This document shows positions 8,631 through 18,160 of a stretch of DNA of 34,055 nt, one piece after another (position 1 is the first letter of the stretch; every line of letters begins with the position of its first letter). Below the pieces are notes generated by a model. The model ran no database searches and was not told the DNA's origin. It was given only the letters and a program-made list of their open reading frames with translations. Where the stretch lies: NCBI GenBank assembly GCA_002937585.1, contig PTKE01000017.1, forward strand, positions 1-34,055, in the 5' to 3' direction. The DNA comes from Alphaproteobacteria bacterium MarineAlpha9_Bin6. Its GTDB lineage: Bacteria; Pseudomonadota; Alphaproteobacteria; UBA7887. Both the position numbers and the translations under genes were made by a program.

Positions 8631-9395
8631 ATGTCGCGGCGCAGACAAATATACGAGGGTAAGGCGAAGGTTCTTTTTGAAGGACCCGAACCCGGCACGT
8701 TGGTGCAGCATTTCAAGGATGACGCCACTGCTTTTAACAATAAGAAGCGGGGGACTATAACTGGCAAAGGCGTCCTGAATAACCGTATTTCAGAATATTT
8801 GATGACACGTTTAAGCGAGATTGGGATTCCCACCCATTTTGTCCGACGCCTCAACATGCGTGAACAGTTAGTCAAAGAGGTGGAGATAATCCCGATTGAG
8901 GTCGTCGTTCGCAACGTTGCCGCTGGTTCTATCTCAAACCGGTTTGGGATTGCCGAAGGAACACCTCTACCCCGTTCGATTGTTGAATATTATTACAAGT
9001 CTGACGAACTAGGGGATCCAATGGTAATAGAGGAACACATCACCGCGTTTGAGTGGGCGACACCTCAAGAACTCGATGAAATGCTATCGATGTCGCTTCG
9101 TATCAACGATTTCCTATCTGGCCTTTTCTTGGCTCTGGGAATTAAATTGATCGACTTTAAGCTTGAGTTTGGCCGTCTTTACGAAGGTGAGGAAGTACGC
9201 GTCGTTCTCGCGGATGAAATCAGCCCTGACAATTGTCGGCTCTGGGACATCAAAACCAACGAAAAGCTAGACAAGGATCGTTTCCGGCACGACCTTGATC
9301 GGGTAGAGGAAGCGTACCAGGAAGTTGCCCGCAGGCTTGGTATTCTTCCTGAAGGTGGACCCCGCGACCTGCAGGGTCCGGGCACGATGCAATAG
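8631..9395 (+). CDS. purC: SAICAR synthetase (phosphoribosylaminoimidazole-succinocarboxamide synthase)
   Basis: ATP-dependent ligation of aspartate to CAIR in de novo purine synthesis. It has 254 residues from the chosen ATG, which fits the family start [20 protein letters not shown]. The P-loop-like [30 protein letters not shown] and [10 protein letters not shown] segments are all present, as is the [13 protein letters not shown] substrate-binding stretch. An in-frame GTG at 8559 would add 24 residues without family similarity; GAAAGAAG before 8631 supports the internal start. The upstream 278 bp hold a TATAAT at 8478-8483 in an AT-rich tract, a possible -10 element, but no convincing -35. 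It is the first gene of purC-purS-purQ-purL, and purS begins 9 bp after the stop. Confidence 0.96.
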   Translation: MSRRRQIYEGKAKVLFEGPEPGTLVQHFKDDATAFNNKKRGTITGKGVLNNRISEYLMTRLSEIGIPTHFVRRLNMREQLVKEVEIIPIEVVVRNVAAGSISNRFGIAEGTPLPRSIVEYYYKSDELGDPMVIEEHITAFEWATPQELDEMLSMSLRINDFLSGLFLALGIKLIDFKLEFGRLYEGEEVRVVLADEISPDNCRLWDIKTNEKLDKDRFRHDLDRVEEAYQEVARRLGILPEGGPRDLQGPGTMQ

Positions 9396-9403
9396 CCCAC
9401 CAA

Positions 9404-9646
9404 TTGAAAGCAAAAATTCATATAACTCTCAAGCGTGGAGTGCTTGACCCCCGCGGCAAGGCGACTGAACAGGCGTTAACCAGGCTGGGTTTCGAGGGCG
9501 TAAAAGAGGTGCGGCAAGGAAAAGTATTAGAGCTTAACCTTACCGAATCAAACCCGGAACGCGCTCGCACTGCGCTTGAGAATATGTGTAAAAAATTGTT
9601 AGCCAACACGGTGATCGAGGATTATTCGATCGAACTCGACGGATGA
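9404..9646 (+). CDS. purS: Phosphoribosylformylglycinamidine synthase subunit PurS
   Basis: An 80-residue structural subunit that joins PurQ and PurL into the FGAM synthase complex. The sequence opens [19 protein letters not shown] and contains [18 protein letters not shown], both classic PurS features, and ends with the expected IEDYSIELD strand. No ATG exists near the conserved start, so translation must begin at the TTG at 9404. With only 8 bp between it and the purC stop and no clear Shine-Dalgarno sequence, coupling to purC translation is likely. A separate PurS goes with the small PurL form seen downstream. Confidence 0.94.
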   Translation: MKAKIHITLKRGVLDPRGKATEQALTRLGFEGVKEVRQGKVLELNLTESNPERARTALENMCKKLLANTVIEDYSIELDG

Positions 9647-9680
9647 CGTGTATTCCGCCAACCAGACATGCGCTCTGCGC

Positions 9681-10370
9681 ATGAGAGCTGCCGTCATCGT
9701 CTTCCCAGGTTCAAACTGTGATCGCGATATCGCGGTTTCGCTGCGAGAGTGTGATGGAATGCAGGTTGAGATGGTTTGGCATGGCGAACGATCCTTACCA
9801 AAGGTCGATTTGATTGCAGTACCAGGCGGATTTTCCTATGGCGATTATTTGCGCGCTGGCGCAATGGCAGCTCATTCCCCAATCATGGACGCAGTCGTGA
9901 CGGCTGCGTCAAAGGGCGTCGCCGTGCTTGGGATCTGTAATGGTTTCCAGGTGCTCACGGAACGCGGACTGCTACCTGGCGCCCTTATGCGCAACAGCAA
10001 CCTTAAATTTCTTTGTCATGCAACAACTCTCAGAGTTGAAACGAACGATTCACCTTTCACGTCTGAATTCGCCGTTAACGACGTCATAACCCTGCCTATC
10101 GCCCACAATGAAGGTAATTACTTCGCCGACCACGATACCTTGGCAGAACTCGAAGGAGAGGACAGGATCGCTTTCCGTTATTGTACGGACAATGGAGAAG
10201 TTTCTCCGGAGAGTGCACCGAATGGATCGATTAAATCAATCGCTGGGGTTCTCAGTAACTCGCGTCGCGTACTCGGTATGATGCCACATCCTGAACGCGC
10301 AGTGGATGAAGCGCACAATTGTACCGACGGTCGTCGCTTGTTCAAATCCTTGGTTATGCAGTTACCATGA
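9681..10370 (+). CDS. purQ: Phosphoribosylformylglycinamidine synthase, glutaminase subunit PurQ
   Basis: Class I glutamine amidotransferase subunit that feeds ammonia to PurL. From the ATG at 9681 it has 229 residues beginning [16 protein letters not shown], the usual family start. The catalytic triad is visible as C86 (VLGICNGFQ), H203 and E205 (GMMPHPERA). The oxyanion strand [13 protein letters not shown] is at about 48-60. An in-frame GTG at 9648, 1 bp after the purS stop, would add 11 residues. I prefer 9681 by homology, although it lacks a clear Shine-Dalgarno sequence. The stop overlaps the purL start as ATGA, indicating translational coupling. Confidence 0.95.
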   Translation: MRAAVIVFPGSNCDRDIAVSLRECDGMQVEMVWHGERSLPKVDLIAVPGGFSYGDYLRAGAMAAHSPIMDAVVTAASKGVAVLGICNGFQVLTERGLLPGALMRNSNLKFLCHATTLRVETNDSPFTSEFAVNDVITLPIAHNEGNYFADHDTLAELEGEDRIAFRYCTDNGEVSPESAPNGSIKSIAGVLSNSRRVLGMMPHPERAVDEAHNCTDGRRLFKSLVMQLP

Positions 10371-12538
10371 CCGCCATCACACTGGAACTCGCCGCAGAGA
10401 TGGGTCTCGCGGCCGATGAGTTCGAGCGTGTACATGTGCTGCTCGGTCGTCCACCTAACTTCACAGAACTCGGCGTGTTCTCGGCAATGTGGAGTGAGCA
10501 TTGTTCTTATAAATCATCACGACGATGGCTCAAAACCTTACCAACGGAAGCCCCATGGGTAATTTGTGGTCCGGGCGAAAACGCTGGTGTGGTCGATATC
10601 GGGGATGAACAGGCCTTAGTATTCAAAATGGAAAGCCACAATCATCCCTCCTACATCGAGCCCTACCAGGGTGCAGCAACTGGCGTGGGTGGGATTTTAC
10701 GGGATATTTTCACGATGGGGGCGCGCCCATTCGCCTCACTTAATTGCCTGCGGTTCGGTGATCCGAAACATCCCAAGACTCAGTATTTACTTGAGGGCGT
10801 CGTAGCCGGAATCGGTGGGTACGGAAACTGCATGGGCGTCCCAACCGTGGCTGGAGAATGCACCTTCGACGCCCGCTATAACGACAATATTTTGGTGAAC
10901 GCGATGACCATCGGCGTAGCCGATTCAAACCGAATTTTCTATGCCAGAGCACGGGGTGTTGATAGCCCAGTTGTCTATGTTGGCTCCAAGACAGGACGTG
11001 ATGGCATTCACGGCGCAACAATGGCTTCAACATCGTTTGATGCGGGGTCGGATGAAAAACGTCCCACCGTGCAGGTTGGAGATCCTTTTACCGAGAAGTT
11101 ATTACTTGAAGCCTGCTTGGAATTAATGTCGAGCGATGCAATCACCGGCATCCAAGACATGGGTGCAGCTGGCCTAACATCTTCCGCAGTCGAAATGGCC
11201 GCGAAGGGAGAGGGTGGAATCGAACTTGATCTCGACCAAGTGCCTCGCAGAGAGGCCGGTATGAGCCCCTATGAACTCATGCTTTCCGAAAGCCAAGAAC
11301 GAATGCTAATGGTTTTACGACCTGGCACAGAGGCTCAAGCTCGAAGAGTATTTGATAAATGGGAACTGGATTTTGCGGTCATTGGGCACGTCACAGACAC
11401 TGGTCGCATGGTCCTCAAAAACCAGGGAAACATCGTCGCGGACATGCCAATTAAGCCTTTGGCTGAAGGTCTCAGCTATGACCGCCCATGGTCCGACCCG
11501 CCAACCCCTGCAACACTACCGCCTCTGCCAAAAGTGGCACCAATGGAGGCATTATGTTCTCTAATCGCTAGCCCCGATCTTTGCTCACGGAAATGGATCT
11601 GGGAGCAATATGACCACACAGTTATGGCCGATACTGTACTTGGTCCAGGAGGGGACGCCGCCGTAGTGAGGATTCACGGTACCAATAAAGCGGTCGCAGT
11701 TAGCACTGACTGTACACCACGTTATTGTGAGGCAGACCCAGCAAAAGGCGGTGCGCAGGCAGTTGCCGAGTGCTGGCGCAACTTGACCTCGGTAGGTGCT
11801 AGACCACTTGCCATTACAGATTGTCTGAACTTCGGTAATCCAGAGAAACCCACCGTAATGGGCCAGTTTGTGCGAGCAATCGAAGGAATGTCAGAAGCTT
11901 GTCGTGCACTTAATTTCCCTGTCGTTTCGGGGAACGTTTCTTTTTACAACGAGACTGAGGAATCCAATATTCCCCCTACGCCACAGATAGGTGGCGTAGG
12001 CTTGCTTGACGACTGGCGCCATGGAACAAACCTAGCGCTGGGTCCTCAGTGCGAACAGATTCTTCTTATCGGCGACGGATCTGGACACTTAGGACAGTCG
12101 CTTTACGCGCGATACTTGCTTGGAAAAGATGCGGGTGTTCCTCCTCCAGTCGATCTCAAATTCGAACGTCGGAACGGTGATTTGGTACGCAGGCTTATTA
12201 AAGCGGGCTTCGTTACAGCCTGCCATGACATTTCAGACGGGGGACTTTTGGTTGCAATTGCCGAAATGTGTATAGCCGGCAGACGCGGAGTAAATCTCGA
12301 TATCGATGATAACCCGTCTGAGCTATTTGGGGAAGACCAAGGGCGCTATCTAATCTCAACCACCTCAGACGCCCTTAACCAAGTCCTTGATCAGTCTCAC
12401 GTAGCAGACGTACCTGTACGCTCTATTGGGGAGGTTGGCGGTCATACGTTGACTCTGAACTCAGCCAATGCCATATCGATATCTGAATTAATTAATATGC
12501 ACGGGCGCTGGTTCTCATCCTACGCGGCGACTGGATAA
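10367..12538 (+). CDS. purL: Phosphoribosylformylglycinamidine synthase subunit PurL (small type)
   Basis: Catalytic subunit of FGAM synthase, ATP-dependent amination of FGAR. It has 723 residues from the ATG overlapping the purQ stop (ATGA); a track-style longer start at 10319 lies inside purQ and is unlikely. Family landmarks are [11 protein letters not shown] (41-51), MESHNHPS (88-95) and [13 protein letters not shown] (102-114). Later come the second AIRS-type repeat with [20 protein letters not shown] and a C-terminal CHDISDGGL. The length fits the small PurL that works with PurS and PurQ, and all three are adjacent here. Confidence 0.97.
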   Translation: MTAITLELAAEMGLAADEFERVHVLLGRPPNFTELGVFSAMWSEHCSYKSSRRWLKTLPTEAPWVICGPGENAGVVDIGDEQALVFKMESHNHPSYIEPYQGAATGVGGILRDIFTMGARPFASLNCLRFGDPKHPKTQYLLEGVVAGIGGYGNCMGVPTVAGECTFDARYNDNILVNAMTIGVADSNRIFYARARGVDSPVVYVGSKTGRDGIHGATMASTSFDAGSDEKRPTVQVGDPFTEKLLLEACLELMSSDAITGIQDMGAAGLTSSAVEMAAKGEGGIELDLDQVPRREAGMSPYELMLSESQERMLMVLRPGTEAQARRVFDKWELDFAVIGHVTDTGRMVLKNQGNIVADMPIKPLAEGLSYDRPWSDPPTPATLPPLPKVAPMEALCSLIASPDLCSRKWIWEQYDHTVMADTVLGPGGDAAVVRIHGTNKAVAVSTDCTPRYCEADPAKGGAQAVAECWRNLTSVGARPLAITDCLNFGNPEKPTVMGQFVRAIEGMSEACRALNFPVVSGNVSFYNETEESNIPPTPQIGGVGLLDDWRHGTNLALGPQCEQILLIGDGSGHLGQSLYARYLLGKDAGVPPPVDLKFERRNGDLVRRLIKAGFVTACHDISDGGLLVAIAEMCIAGRRGVNLDIDDNPSELFGEDQGRYLISTTSDALNQVLDQSHVADVPVRSIGEVGGHTLTLNSANAISISELINMHGRWFSSYAATG

Positions 12539-12564
12539 CCCGTACTCAGTCAGGGGAATAGCTG

Positions 12565-12804
12565 ATGGCCATGAAGTCGGCCGAGATTGAACGCCTAATT
12601 CGAGAAGCTATGCCCGATGCCCAGGTCCGCATCGAAGACCTGCGGGGCGACGGTGATCATTTCGCTGCGTACGTGACCTCACAATCTTTCCAGGGTAAGA
12701 GCCGAGTACAACAGCATCAGTTGGTGTATCAAGCTCTCAAAGGTGCCATGGGCGAGCAATTACACGCACTGGCGCTTCAAACTTCGATCCCCGAGGACGT
12801 ATAA
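12565..12804 (+). CDS. bolA: BolA family protein
   Basis: A 79-residue BolA/IbaG-type protein. It starts MAMKSAEIERLIREAMPDA, contains RGDGDHFAAYV with the family's conserved histidine, and the KSRVQQHQLVYQALKGAMG helix-turn region whose QHQ histidine serves as cluster ligand in BolA-Grx pairs. CAGGGGA precedes the ATG. BolA proteins bind CGFS monothiol glutaredoxins around a [2Fe-2S] cluster. The very next gene is such a glutaredoxin, so a working pair in iron/Fe-S handling is strongly implied. Placement after purL is a common alphaproteobacterial arrangement. Confidence 0.93.
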   Translation: MAMKSAEIERLIREAMPDAQVRIEDLRGDGDHFAAYVTSQSFQGKSRVQQHQLVYQALKGAMGEQLHALALQTSIPEDV

Positions 12805-12833
12805 CAAACGAACCCAAAATAGGAGCGCATCAA

Positions 12834-13181
12834 ATGACAGCAACACAAGATAATCCGGCTTTGGAGCGAATTGAGCAGGAAATCAATGATCACCCAGTAG
12901 TGCTATTCATGAAAGGTACGCCTATTTTCCCACAATGCGGCTTTTCAGCGATGTGCATACAAGTGCTGACCCAAATGGGTGCCAAATTTAAGAGCATCGA
13001 TGTGCTGAACGAGCCGACAATCCGAGATGGTATCAAGCAGTACAGCGACTGGCCTACGATCCCTCAGCTCTACGTAAAAGGTGAATTCATCGGCGGCAGC
13101 GACATCGTGCGTGAAATGTATGAATCGGGGGAGCTAGCAGAACTATTTAGTAACAAGGGAGTTGAGCTTGAAGACGCGTAA
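12834..13181 (+). CDS. grxD: Monothiol (CGFS) glutaredoxin, Grx4 type
   Basis: A 115-residue glutaredoxin with the CGFS active site at C35-S38 (PQCGFSAMC) in place of CxxC. It also has the FMKGTP glutathione-binding lysine, WPTIPQLYVKGEFIGGSDI with the cis-proline, and the usual length of Grx4/GrxD. It delivers or stores [2Fe-2S] clusters and partners with BolA. The gene starts 29 bp after bolA with TAGGAGCGC before the ATG. A shared hairpin with T-run (13217-13243) lies beyond its stop, between it and the convergent rpsD. Confidence 0.95.
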   Translation: MTATQDNPALERIEQEINDHPVVLFMKGTPIFPQCGFSAMCIQVLTQMGAKFKSIDVLNEPTIRDGIKQYSDWPTIPQLYVKGEFIGGSDIVREMYESGELAELFSNKGVELEDA

Positions 13182-13216
13182 TATTAGTGAAAAAAATGCC
13201 AGATGTATCCGGCAAC

Positions 13217-13243
13217 AAAAAACCACCCACTGAGGCGGTTTTT
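13217..13243 (-). terminator. Rho-independent terminator of rpsD, probably shared with grxD
   Basis: Read on the minus strand, AAAAACCGCC and GGTGGTTTTT form a 10-bp stem (one G-U pair) around a 6-nt loop, and the T-run follows directly, 27 bp after the rpsD stop. Read on the plus strand, the same hairpin has one A-C mismatch but still ends in TTTTT, so it may also stop grxD transcripts coming the other way. Confidence 0.7.
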
Positions 13244-13269
13244 CTGTTTACGAAAAGAAGGCGGGCAGT

Positions 13270-13884
13270 TTAACGAGAATAATACTCAATTACTAAATTG
13301 GGTTCCATTTGAACCGGGTAAGGCACATCCGCTAACATCGGGATACGCACGAAGGTTCCCTTAAGCTTCTCAAAATCGATGTCGATATAGTCAGGCACAT
13401 CACGTTCCGGAGTCTGGATAGACTCAAGTACTACTGGATGCTGTTTTGATTTTTGGCGGATTTCAATTTCATCGCCCTCTCGCACCCGATAACTCGGAAT
13501 ATTGACCCGTTTGCCATTTACCCTTACGTGGCGGTGATTTATCAACTGCCGTGCTGCGAACACCGTCGGCACAAACAACATTCGATACACAATGGTATCT
13601 AAACGGCGTTCTAACAGGCCAATTAAATTTTCACTGGTATCGCCTTTGGCCTGTACCGCTTCCGCATAAATGCGACGGAATTGCTTCTCATTGATATTAC
13701 CGTAATAACCTCGCAGCTTCTGCTTGGCGCGCAACTGAATGCCAAAATCCGACACTTTGCGACGTCGCTGGCCGTGCTGACCTGGGGGATAATCTCGCTT
13801 ATTGAAGGGACTTTTGGGCCTGCCCCACAAATTGACGGAAAGCCGACGGTCGATCTTATATTTCGAGCTGCTTCGATTGCTCAT
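13270..13884 (-). CDS. rpsD: 30S ribosomal protein S4
   Basis: Primary 16S rRNA-binding protein that nucleates 30S assembly. It has 204 residues. The N-terminal domain ([44 protein letters not shown]) lacks the zinc-binding cysteines seen in some S4 proteins, as usual in alphaproteobacteria. The S4 RNA-binding domain [12 protein letters not shown]...[18 protein letters not shown] sits at about 93-130. TTTGGAGAATTT precedes the ATG. It is monocistronic here, with its own promoter (13942-13969) and terminator, and is not part of a large ribosomal operon. Confidence 0.97.
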   Translation of the reverse strand: MSNRSSSKYKIDRRLSVNLWGRPKSPFNKRDYPPGQHGQRRRKVSDFGIQLRAKQKLRGYYGNINEKQFRRIYAEAVQAKGDTSENLIGLLERRLDTIVYRMLFVPTVFAARQLINHRHVRVNGKRVNIPSYRVREGDEIEIRQKSKQHPVVLESIQTPERDVPDYIDIDFEKLKGTFVRIPMLADVPYPVQMEPNLVIEYYSR

Positions 13885-13941
13885 AAATTCTCCAAATAAA
13901 CTATCTGGGCGGAATTAGCTTGCCCTAAAATATCGAGGCGC

Positions 13942-13969
13942 ACTATACCTACAGAACTTGGGCGGTCAA
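13942..13969 (-). promoter_or_regulatory. Sigma-70-type promoter for rpsD inside an inverted repeat
   Basis: On the minus strand TTGACC (13969-13964) and TATAGT (13947-13942) are 16 bp apart, about 60 bp upstream of the rpsD start. CCTACAG (13948-13954) and CTGTAGG (13973-13979) form 7-bp inverted arms around the -35, so an operator or an attenuating hairpin is possible. The promoter match is good; the function of the repeat is inference. Confidence 0.6.
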
Positions 13970-13985
13970 CTGCTGTAGGAGGACA

Positions 13986-14783
13986 CTACCTTGTCCCTGA
14001 TGTATGGTCGACTAGTCCAGAGATAACACCTCGAAGAGTGCGAACCTCTTGTTCCGTCAACTGCGCTCGCTGAAATATATTGCGAATATTACGTACCATG
14101 TTAGGGCGTTTTTCTTGAACCCGAAGAAAACCACAATCATCAAGAGCCCCTTCGAGATGGTCAAAAAATCCCTGTAATTCTGACTTGGTCGCCGATCTTG
14201 TACCTACCATCACAAGATTATCAAGATCATGGATCGAATCGAGATGAACAAACCACTCGTAACCTATTAGCAGTACCGCCATCGCCAGATTTAAGGACTT
14301 AAAATAGGAGTTGGCAGGAACAGTGATTACAGCATCGGAGAGAGCTAAATCCTCATTGGTAAGTCCACTTCGCTCAGGACCGAAAAGCACGCCCGACAAC
14401 TCTCCCGAAACCGCACCCACACGCATAACTTGCGCCGCATGGGCTGGCGATAAAATCTGTTGAGTCATGTCCCGCGAGCGACCCGTCGATGCATAAACTC
14501 TGTGTAAATCAGCGATCGCTTCCTCGGTACATTCAAAAAGACGTGCCTCCGACAGCACACCTTTGGCACCAGAAGCTGCCGCAATTGCCTTCTCGTTTTG
14601 CCAGCCAGCGCGGGGACGCACCAGGCGCAAATCGGAAAGTTCAAAATTGAGCATCGCCCGCGCAGCAGTGCCAATGTTCTCGCCCAACTGGGGCTCAATT
14701 AGTACGATTGCTGGACCACGCACACTTTCGGCGACTTTACAACCGTGAGTCCCTCCGTCTTTGATCCTAACGATACCCGTCAT
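13986..14783 (-). CDS. trmJ: tRNA/rRNA 2'-O-methyltransferase, TrmJ-like SpoU (SPOUT) family
   Basis: A 265-residue SPOUT-class methyltransferase that probably 2'-O-methylates position 32 of tRNAs. The knot motifs are clear: motif 1 EPQLGENIGTAARAM (30-44, with N36 and R42), motif 2 GVLFGPERSGLTNEDL, and motif 3 NSYFKSLNLAMAVLLIGYEW. A C-terminal helical extension (FDHLEGALDDCGFL, RNIRNIFQRAQLTEQEVRTLRG) is typical of TrmJ/LasT. The start is uncertain: conserved sequence begins near residue 20, and the ATG at 14783 may be a few codons too early. It follows cysS by 44 bp in the nadE-cysS-trmJ run. Confidence 0.88.
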   Translation of the reverse strand: MTGIVRIKDGGTHGCKVAESVRGPAIVLIEPQLGENIGTAARAMLNFELSDLRLVRPRAGWQNEKAIAAASGAKGVLSEARLFECTEEAIADLHRVYASTGRSRDMTQQILSPAHAAQVMRVGAVSGELSGVLFGPERSGLTNEDLALSDAVITVPANSYFKSLNLAMAVLLIGYEWFVHLDSIHDLDNLVMVGTRSATKSELQGFFDHLEGALDDCGFLRVQEKRPNMVRNIRNIFQRAQLTEQEVRTLRGVISGLVDHTSGTR

Positions 14784-14827
14784 TGGATTTTAGCCTTGCC
14801 CACCCGCAACCGAAGGAGCCACCAACA

Positions 14828-16216
14828 CTACGAAATACGACGCCACACTGTGGTTCCATCGGGCTTATCCTCTAAAACTACGCCGCGGTCTAGGAGGGAT
14901 TGTCGAATCGAATCTGCGGTATCAAAATCACGATCCCCCCGCGCCACAAGACGCTGCGCTATCAAAGACTCGATGTCGCCACCGCCCTCCCGAGATTCCG
15001 AGACGCTACCACCCTGAAACCAAGATTCGCTGCTGTATTGTAGTAGGCCAAGAAGACTGGCTCCGGCGCGCAAGTCGCGCTTAGCATCCAACACCCCATC
15101 TCTTCCAACCGAAACGCTCCCGCAGAGCGCATCCATAATTGCAACTGCGCGCGGTGTATTGAGATCATCGCACAATGCCTCTACAATCCCTGTCGTAGAC
15201 AATCCATCCTCGAAATCAACATCACCGAGTGCGCGGTACCAACGATCGAGCTTTTTTTTCGCATTATCTACGCCGCTCTTAGTAAAATCGAGAGGTTGTC
15301 GATAGTGCGTGCTAAGCATCATTAAGCGGATCGATTCGCCGCGCCACATTTTTTCTCTCTCGCCTGCACCCAGAAGCTCTTTGACTGTATAAAAATTTCC
15401 AAGCGACTTTGACATTTTCTTTCCTTCTGACCGAAGGTACCCATTATGCAACCACCACTGAGCAAAAGATGAATCGGGATGAGCACACTGGCTTTGGGCG
15501 ATTTCATTTTCGTGGTGTGGAAAAATCAAATCCTCACCCCCACCGTGAATATCGAAGTCCGGCCCCAGATATTTAGTACTCATGGCAGAACATTCGATAT
15601 GCCAACCTGGCCGCCCACGGCCCCACGGTGAATTCCACCCTACCTGGTCATCCATTGATGGCTTCCAAAGAACGAAATCTGCTGGGTCCTTCTTGTAAGG
15701 TGCGACCTCGACCCGTGCACCAGCAACCATATCGTCGCGATCACGCCTCGAGAGCCGTCCATAATCTTGCAATGCAGGAACGTGGAACAACACATGCTGC
15801 TCGGCCGAATAAGCAAAACCTTGAATTAGCAGCAGATTAATCATCTTGATCATGTCATGGATGTGATCTGTTGCACGCGGTTCTATATCTGGTTTCAACG
15901 TTCCTAAAGCTTCGATGTCATGGTGGAATTGCCGAATGGTGCGCTCAGTGAGCGCACCAATCTCCTCGCCCCTCTCCGCGGCGCGGACGATAATTTTATC
16001 GTCAATGTCGGTAATGTTTCGAACATAGGTGACGCGGGGATATAGATGCTGCAGCAGGCGATAAAGCACGTCGAAGACAATAATGGGGCGGGCGTTTCCC
16101 ACGTGAATGTGGTCGTAGACAGTTGGACCACACACGTAAACACGCACATGCTCCTCATCGAGCGGCACAAATTCAACCTTTTTGCGATTTAGGGTGTTGT
16201 ATAGATGCAGCATCAT
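14828..16216 (-). CDS. cysS: Cysteinyl-tRNA synthetase
   Basis: Class I aminoacyl-tRNA synthetase charging tRNA-Cys. It has 462 residues, the standard length. CGPTVYDHIHVGNARP (29-44) carries zinc ligand C29 and the HIGH-like HVGN. GWHIECSAMS supplies the next zinc ligand, and GGGEDLIFPHHENE the remaining ones. GKKMSKSLGNF is the second ATP signature. A C-terminal anticodon-binding segment ends DGTTVWRRIS. The start is a double ATG, and no strong Shine-Dalgarno sequence is seen. The gene begins 16 bp after the nadE stop, suggesting co-transcription. Confidence 0.97.
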   Translation of the reverse strand: MMLHLYNTLNRKKVEFVPLDEEHVRVYVCGPTVYDHIHVGNARPIIVFDVLYRLLQHLYPRVTYVRNITDIDDKIIVRAAERGEEIGALTERTIRQFHHDIEALGTLKPDIEPRATDHIHDMIKMINLLLIQGFAYSAEQHVLFHVPALQDYGRLSRRDRDDMVAGARVEVAPYKKDPADFVLWKPSMDDQVGWNSPWGRGRPGWHIECSAMSTKYLGPDFDIHGGGEDLIFPHHENEIAQSQCAHPDSSFAQWWLHNGYLRSEGKKMSKSLGNFYTVKELLGAGEREKMWRGESIRLMMLSTHYRQPLDFTKSGVDNAKKKLDRWYRALGDVDFEDGLSTTGIVEALCDDLNTPRAVAIMDALCGSVSVGRDGVLDAKRDLRAGASLLGLLQYSSESWFQGGSVSESREGGGDIESLIAQRLVARGDRDFDTADSIRQSLLDRGVVLEDKPDGTTVWRRIS

Positions 16217-16232
16217 GTACTGATCGCAGCGC

Positions 16233-17897
16233 TTATTCTGCGCTCAGAAACCCGTTCGTGATTGGATAACGGCGATCGCGCCCGAAAGCACGAAGAGTGA
16301 CTTTCACACCCGGTGGACCCTGACGGCGCTTGTATTCCGCGATATAGAGTAAGCGACGAATTTGCCTCACAACGTCAACGTCATGACCTCGAGCACAAAT
16401 TTCTTGAACGCCAAGCTCATTCTCCACAAGGCCCTCTAAAATATCGTCGAGCTGATCGTAAGGCGGCAAACTATCCTGATCCGTCTGATCAGGGCGCAAC
16501 TCGGCAGACGGTGCCTTGGTAATGATATTTAGTGGGATCACAAGACCAGACGGTCCTTTAAAACCATCAACCCGGGATTGATTTCGCCACGTGGCTAACT
16601 GGTACACCGCAGTTTTATAAACATCCTTTAGTACGGAAAATCCGCCACACATATCGCCATATAACGTGGCGTATCCCACGGACATTTCGGACTTGTTACC
16701 AGTGGTCAAAACCATATGGCCCCATTTGTTGGATAGAGCCATTAGAATCACACCTCGTACACGGGCTTGAATATTTTCTTCCGCTTCGTTTGAATCCTGA
16801 CCAGAAAACGGTCCGGCAAGCATAGACTCAAACGCCTGATGTGCCTCCTCGATAGGAATGGTATCGCAAACTGTACCCAACAAATCCGCGCAGGCCTTGG
16901 CATCCTCGAGACTATGATCAGAGGAATAACGCGAGGGCATCCGCACACATCGCACACGATCAGGACCTAGGGCATCAACTGCAATCGCTGCGGACAAGGC
17001 AGAATCAATGCCGCCGGACATACCTACAATAACCCCAGGGAACCCGTTCTTATCGACGTAATCTCTGAGGCCTACAATCATTGCCCAATAAATGGCTTCG
17101 AGCCCAGTTATGTCTGGAACCCGCTCCGCATCCGCACAACACCATCGACCATCTGATGAAAAAGACCAATCGCTTACATGTATCGCCACGCGCCAACAAG
17201 CAGCCTGCAGACGCAGGGTTTGATCACCGTCAAGTATGAACGAACCTCCGTCAAATACCAATTCGTCCTGACCACCAACCTGATTGACATAGACCAGAGG
17301 AAGACCAGTTTCCGTCACACGCGCAACAGCCAAGTTTAGACGAACGTCCTCCTTATCTCTCTCGTACGGAGATCCGTTTAGTACAATCAGTATTTGGGCA
17401 CCTGATTCTGCAAGTGTCTCAGATACGTCGCCAACCCACATATCCTCACACAGCATGACTCCCAACCGGACACCACGAAACGAGACCGGCCCCGCCAATG
17501 GTCCAGCATCAAAGATTCTAGCCTCGTCAAAAACACCATAGTTGGGCAATTCATGTTTGTAGCGACGAGCCGTTATCTTGCCTTCATCAAGCAAAAGTGC
17601 GGAATTATGGAGCTTTTCTTCATCACGCCACGGAGCACCAATGAGAAAACCAGGACCACCGTCTGCCGTATCTGCGGCTAGGACGAGTACCGCTTCTTCC
17701 ACCTTATCTATAAAAGCTTTTCGCAAAACCAGATCTTCCGGCGGGTAGCCAGTAATTGAAAGCTCACTGGCCACCAACAGATCGCCACCCCTTAGAACAG
17801 CCTCCGCGCGTGCATCGCGCAGCATCGCGACATTGCGCTCTATGTCACCAACCACTGGATTTAATTGGGCCAACACTATTCGAAGATGATCTGTCAT
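16233..17897 (-). CDS. nadE: Glutamine-dependent NAD+ synthetase
   Basis: Last step of NAD synthesis, the amidation of nicotinate adenine dinucleotide. It has 554 residues. The N-terminal nitrilase-type glutaminase domain has its triad at E45 (ASELSITGYPPEDL), K114 (RRYKHELPNYGVFDE) and C150 (VMLCEDMW). The C-terminal synthetase carries the P-loop MSGGIDSALSAAIA (293-306) and LTTGNKSEMSVGYATLYGD. The start MTDHLRIVLAQLNPVVGD is typical. The gene upstream on the same strand encodes nicotinate phosphoribosyltransferase, about 260 bp away, so NAD biosynthesis genes are grouped. It is followed by cysS at 16 bp. Confidence 0.97.
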   Translation of the reverse strand: MTDHLRIVLAQLNPVVGDIERNVAMLRDARAEAVLRGGDLLVASELSITGYPPEDLVLRKAFIDKVEEAVLVLAADTADGGPGFLIGAPWRDEEKLHNSALLLDEGKITARRYKHELPNYGVFDEARIFDAGPLAGPVSFRGVRLGVMLCEDMWVGDVSETLAESGAQILIVLNGSPYERDKEDVRLNLAVARVTETGLPLVYVNQVGGQDELVFDGGSFILDGDQTLRLQAACWRVAIHVSDWSFSSDGRWCCADAERVPDITGLEAIYWAMIVGLRDYVDKNGFPGVIVGMSGGIDSALSAAIAVDALGPDRVRCVRMPSRYSSDHSLEDAKACADLLGTVCDTIPIEEAHQAFESMLAGPFSGQDSNEAEENIQARVRGVILMALSNKWGHMVLTTGNKSEMSVGYATLYGDMCGGFSVLKDVYKTAVYQLATWRNQSRVDGFKGPSGLVIPLNIITKAPSAELRPDQTDQDSLPPYDQLDDILEGLVENELGVQEICARGHDVDVVRQIRRLLYIAEYKRRQGPPGVKVTLRAFGRDRRYPITNGFLSAE

Positions 17898-18160
17898 GAT
17901 CTCAGTGGCAAAAGGATTAGCTGCAAGAAACGTAAATACGCGCTCTAAAAGCCGCAGATGCTCGCCAGACTAACAATCATCAACGGCACCATCTATTGCA
18001 AACGCCCAAATTGAATCATAAAAATCAATACGGTTACTGGACATGTATAGTTAAACCCCACTCCGAATATAATTTAACGCTGTCACCACTAAATGAATAC
18101 CAGAGAGAAGAGCGCCAAAGCCGTATCGTCTCCCAATGTAGAGTTTTACAGCAGTCTCAA

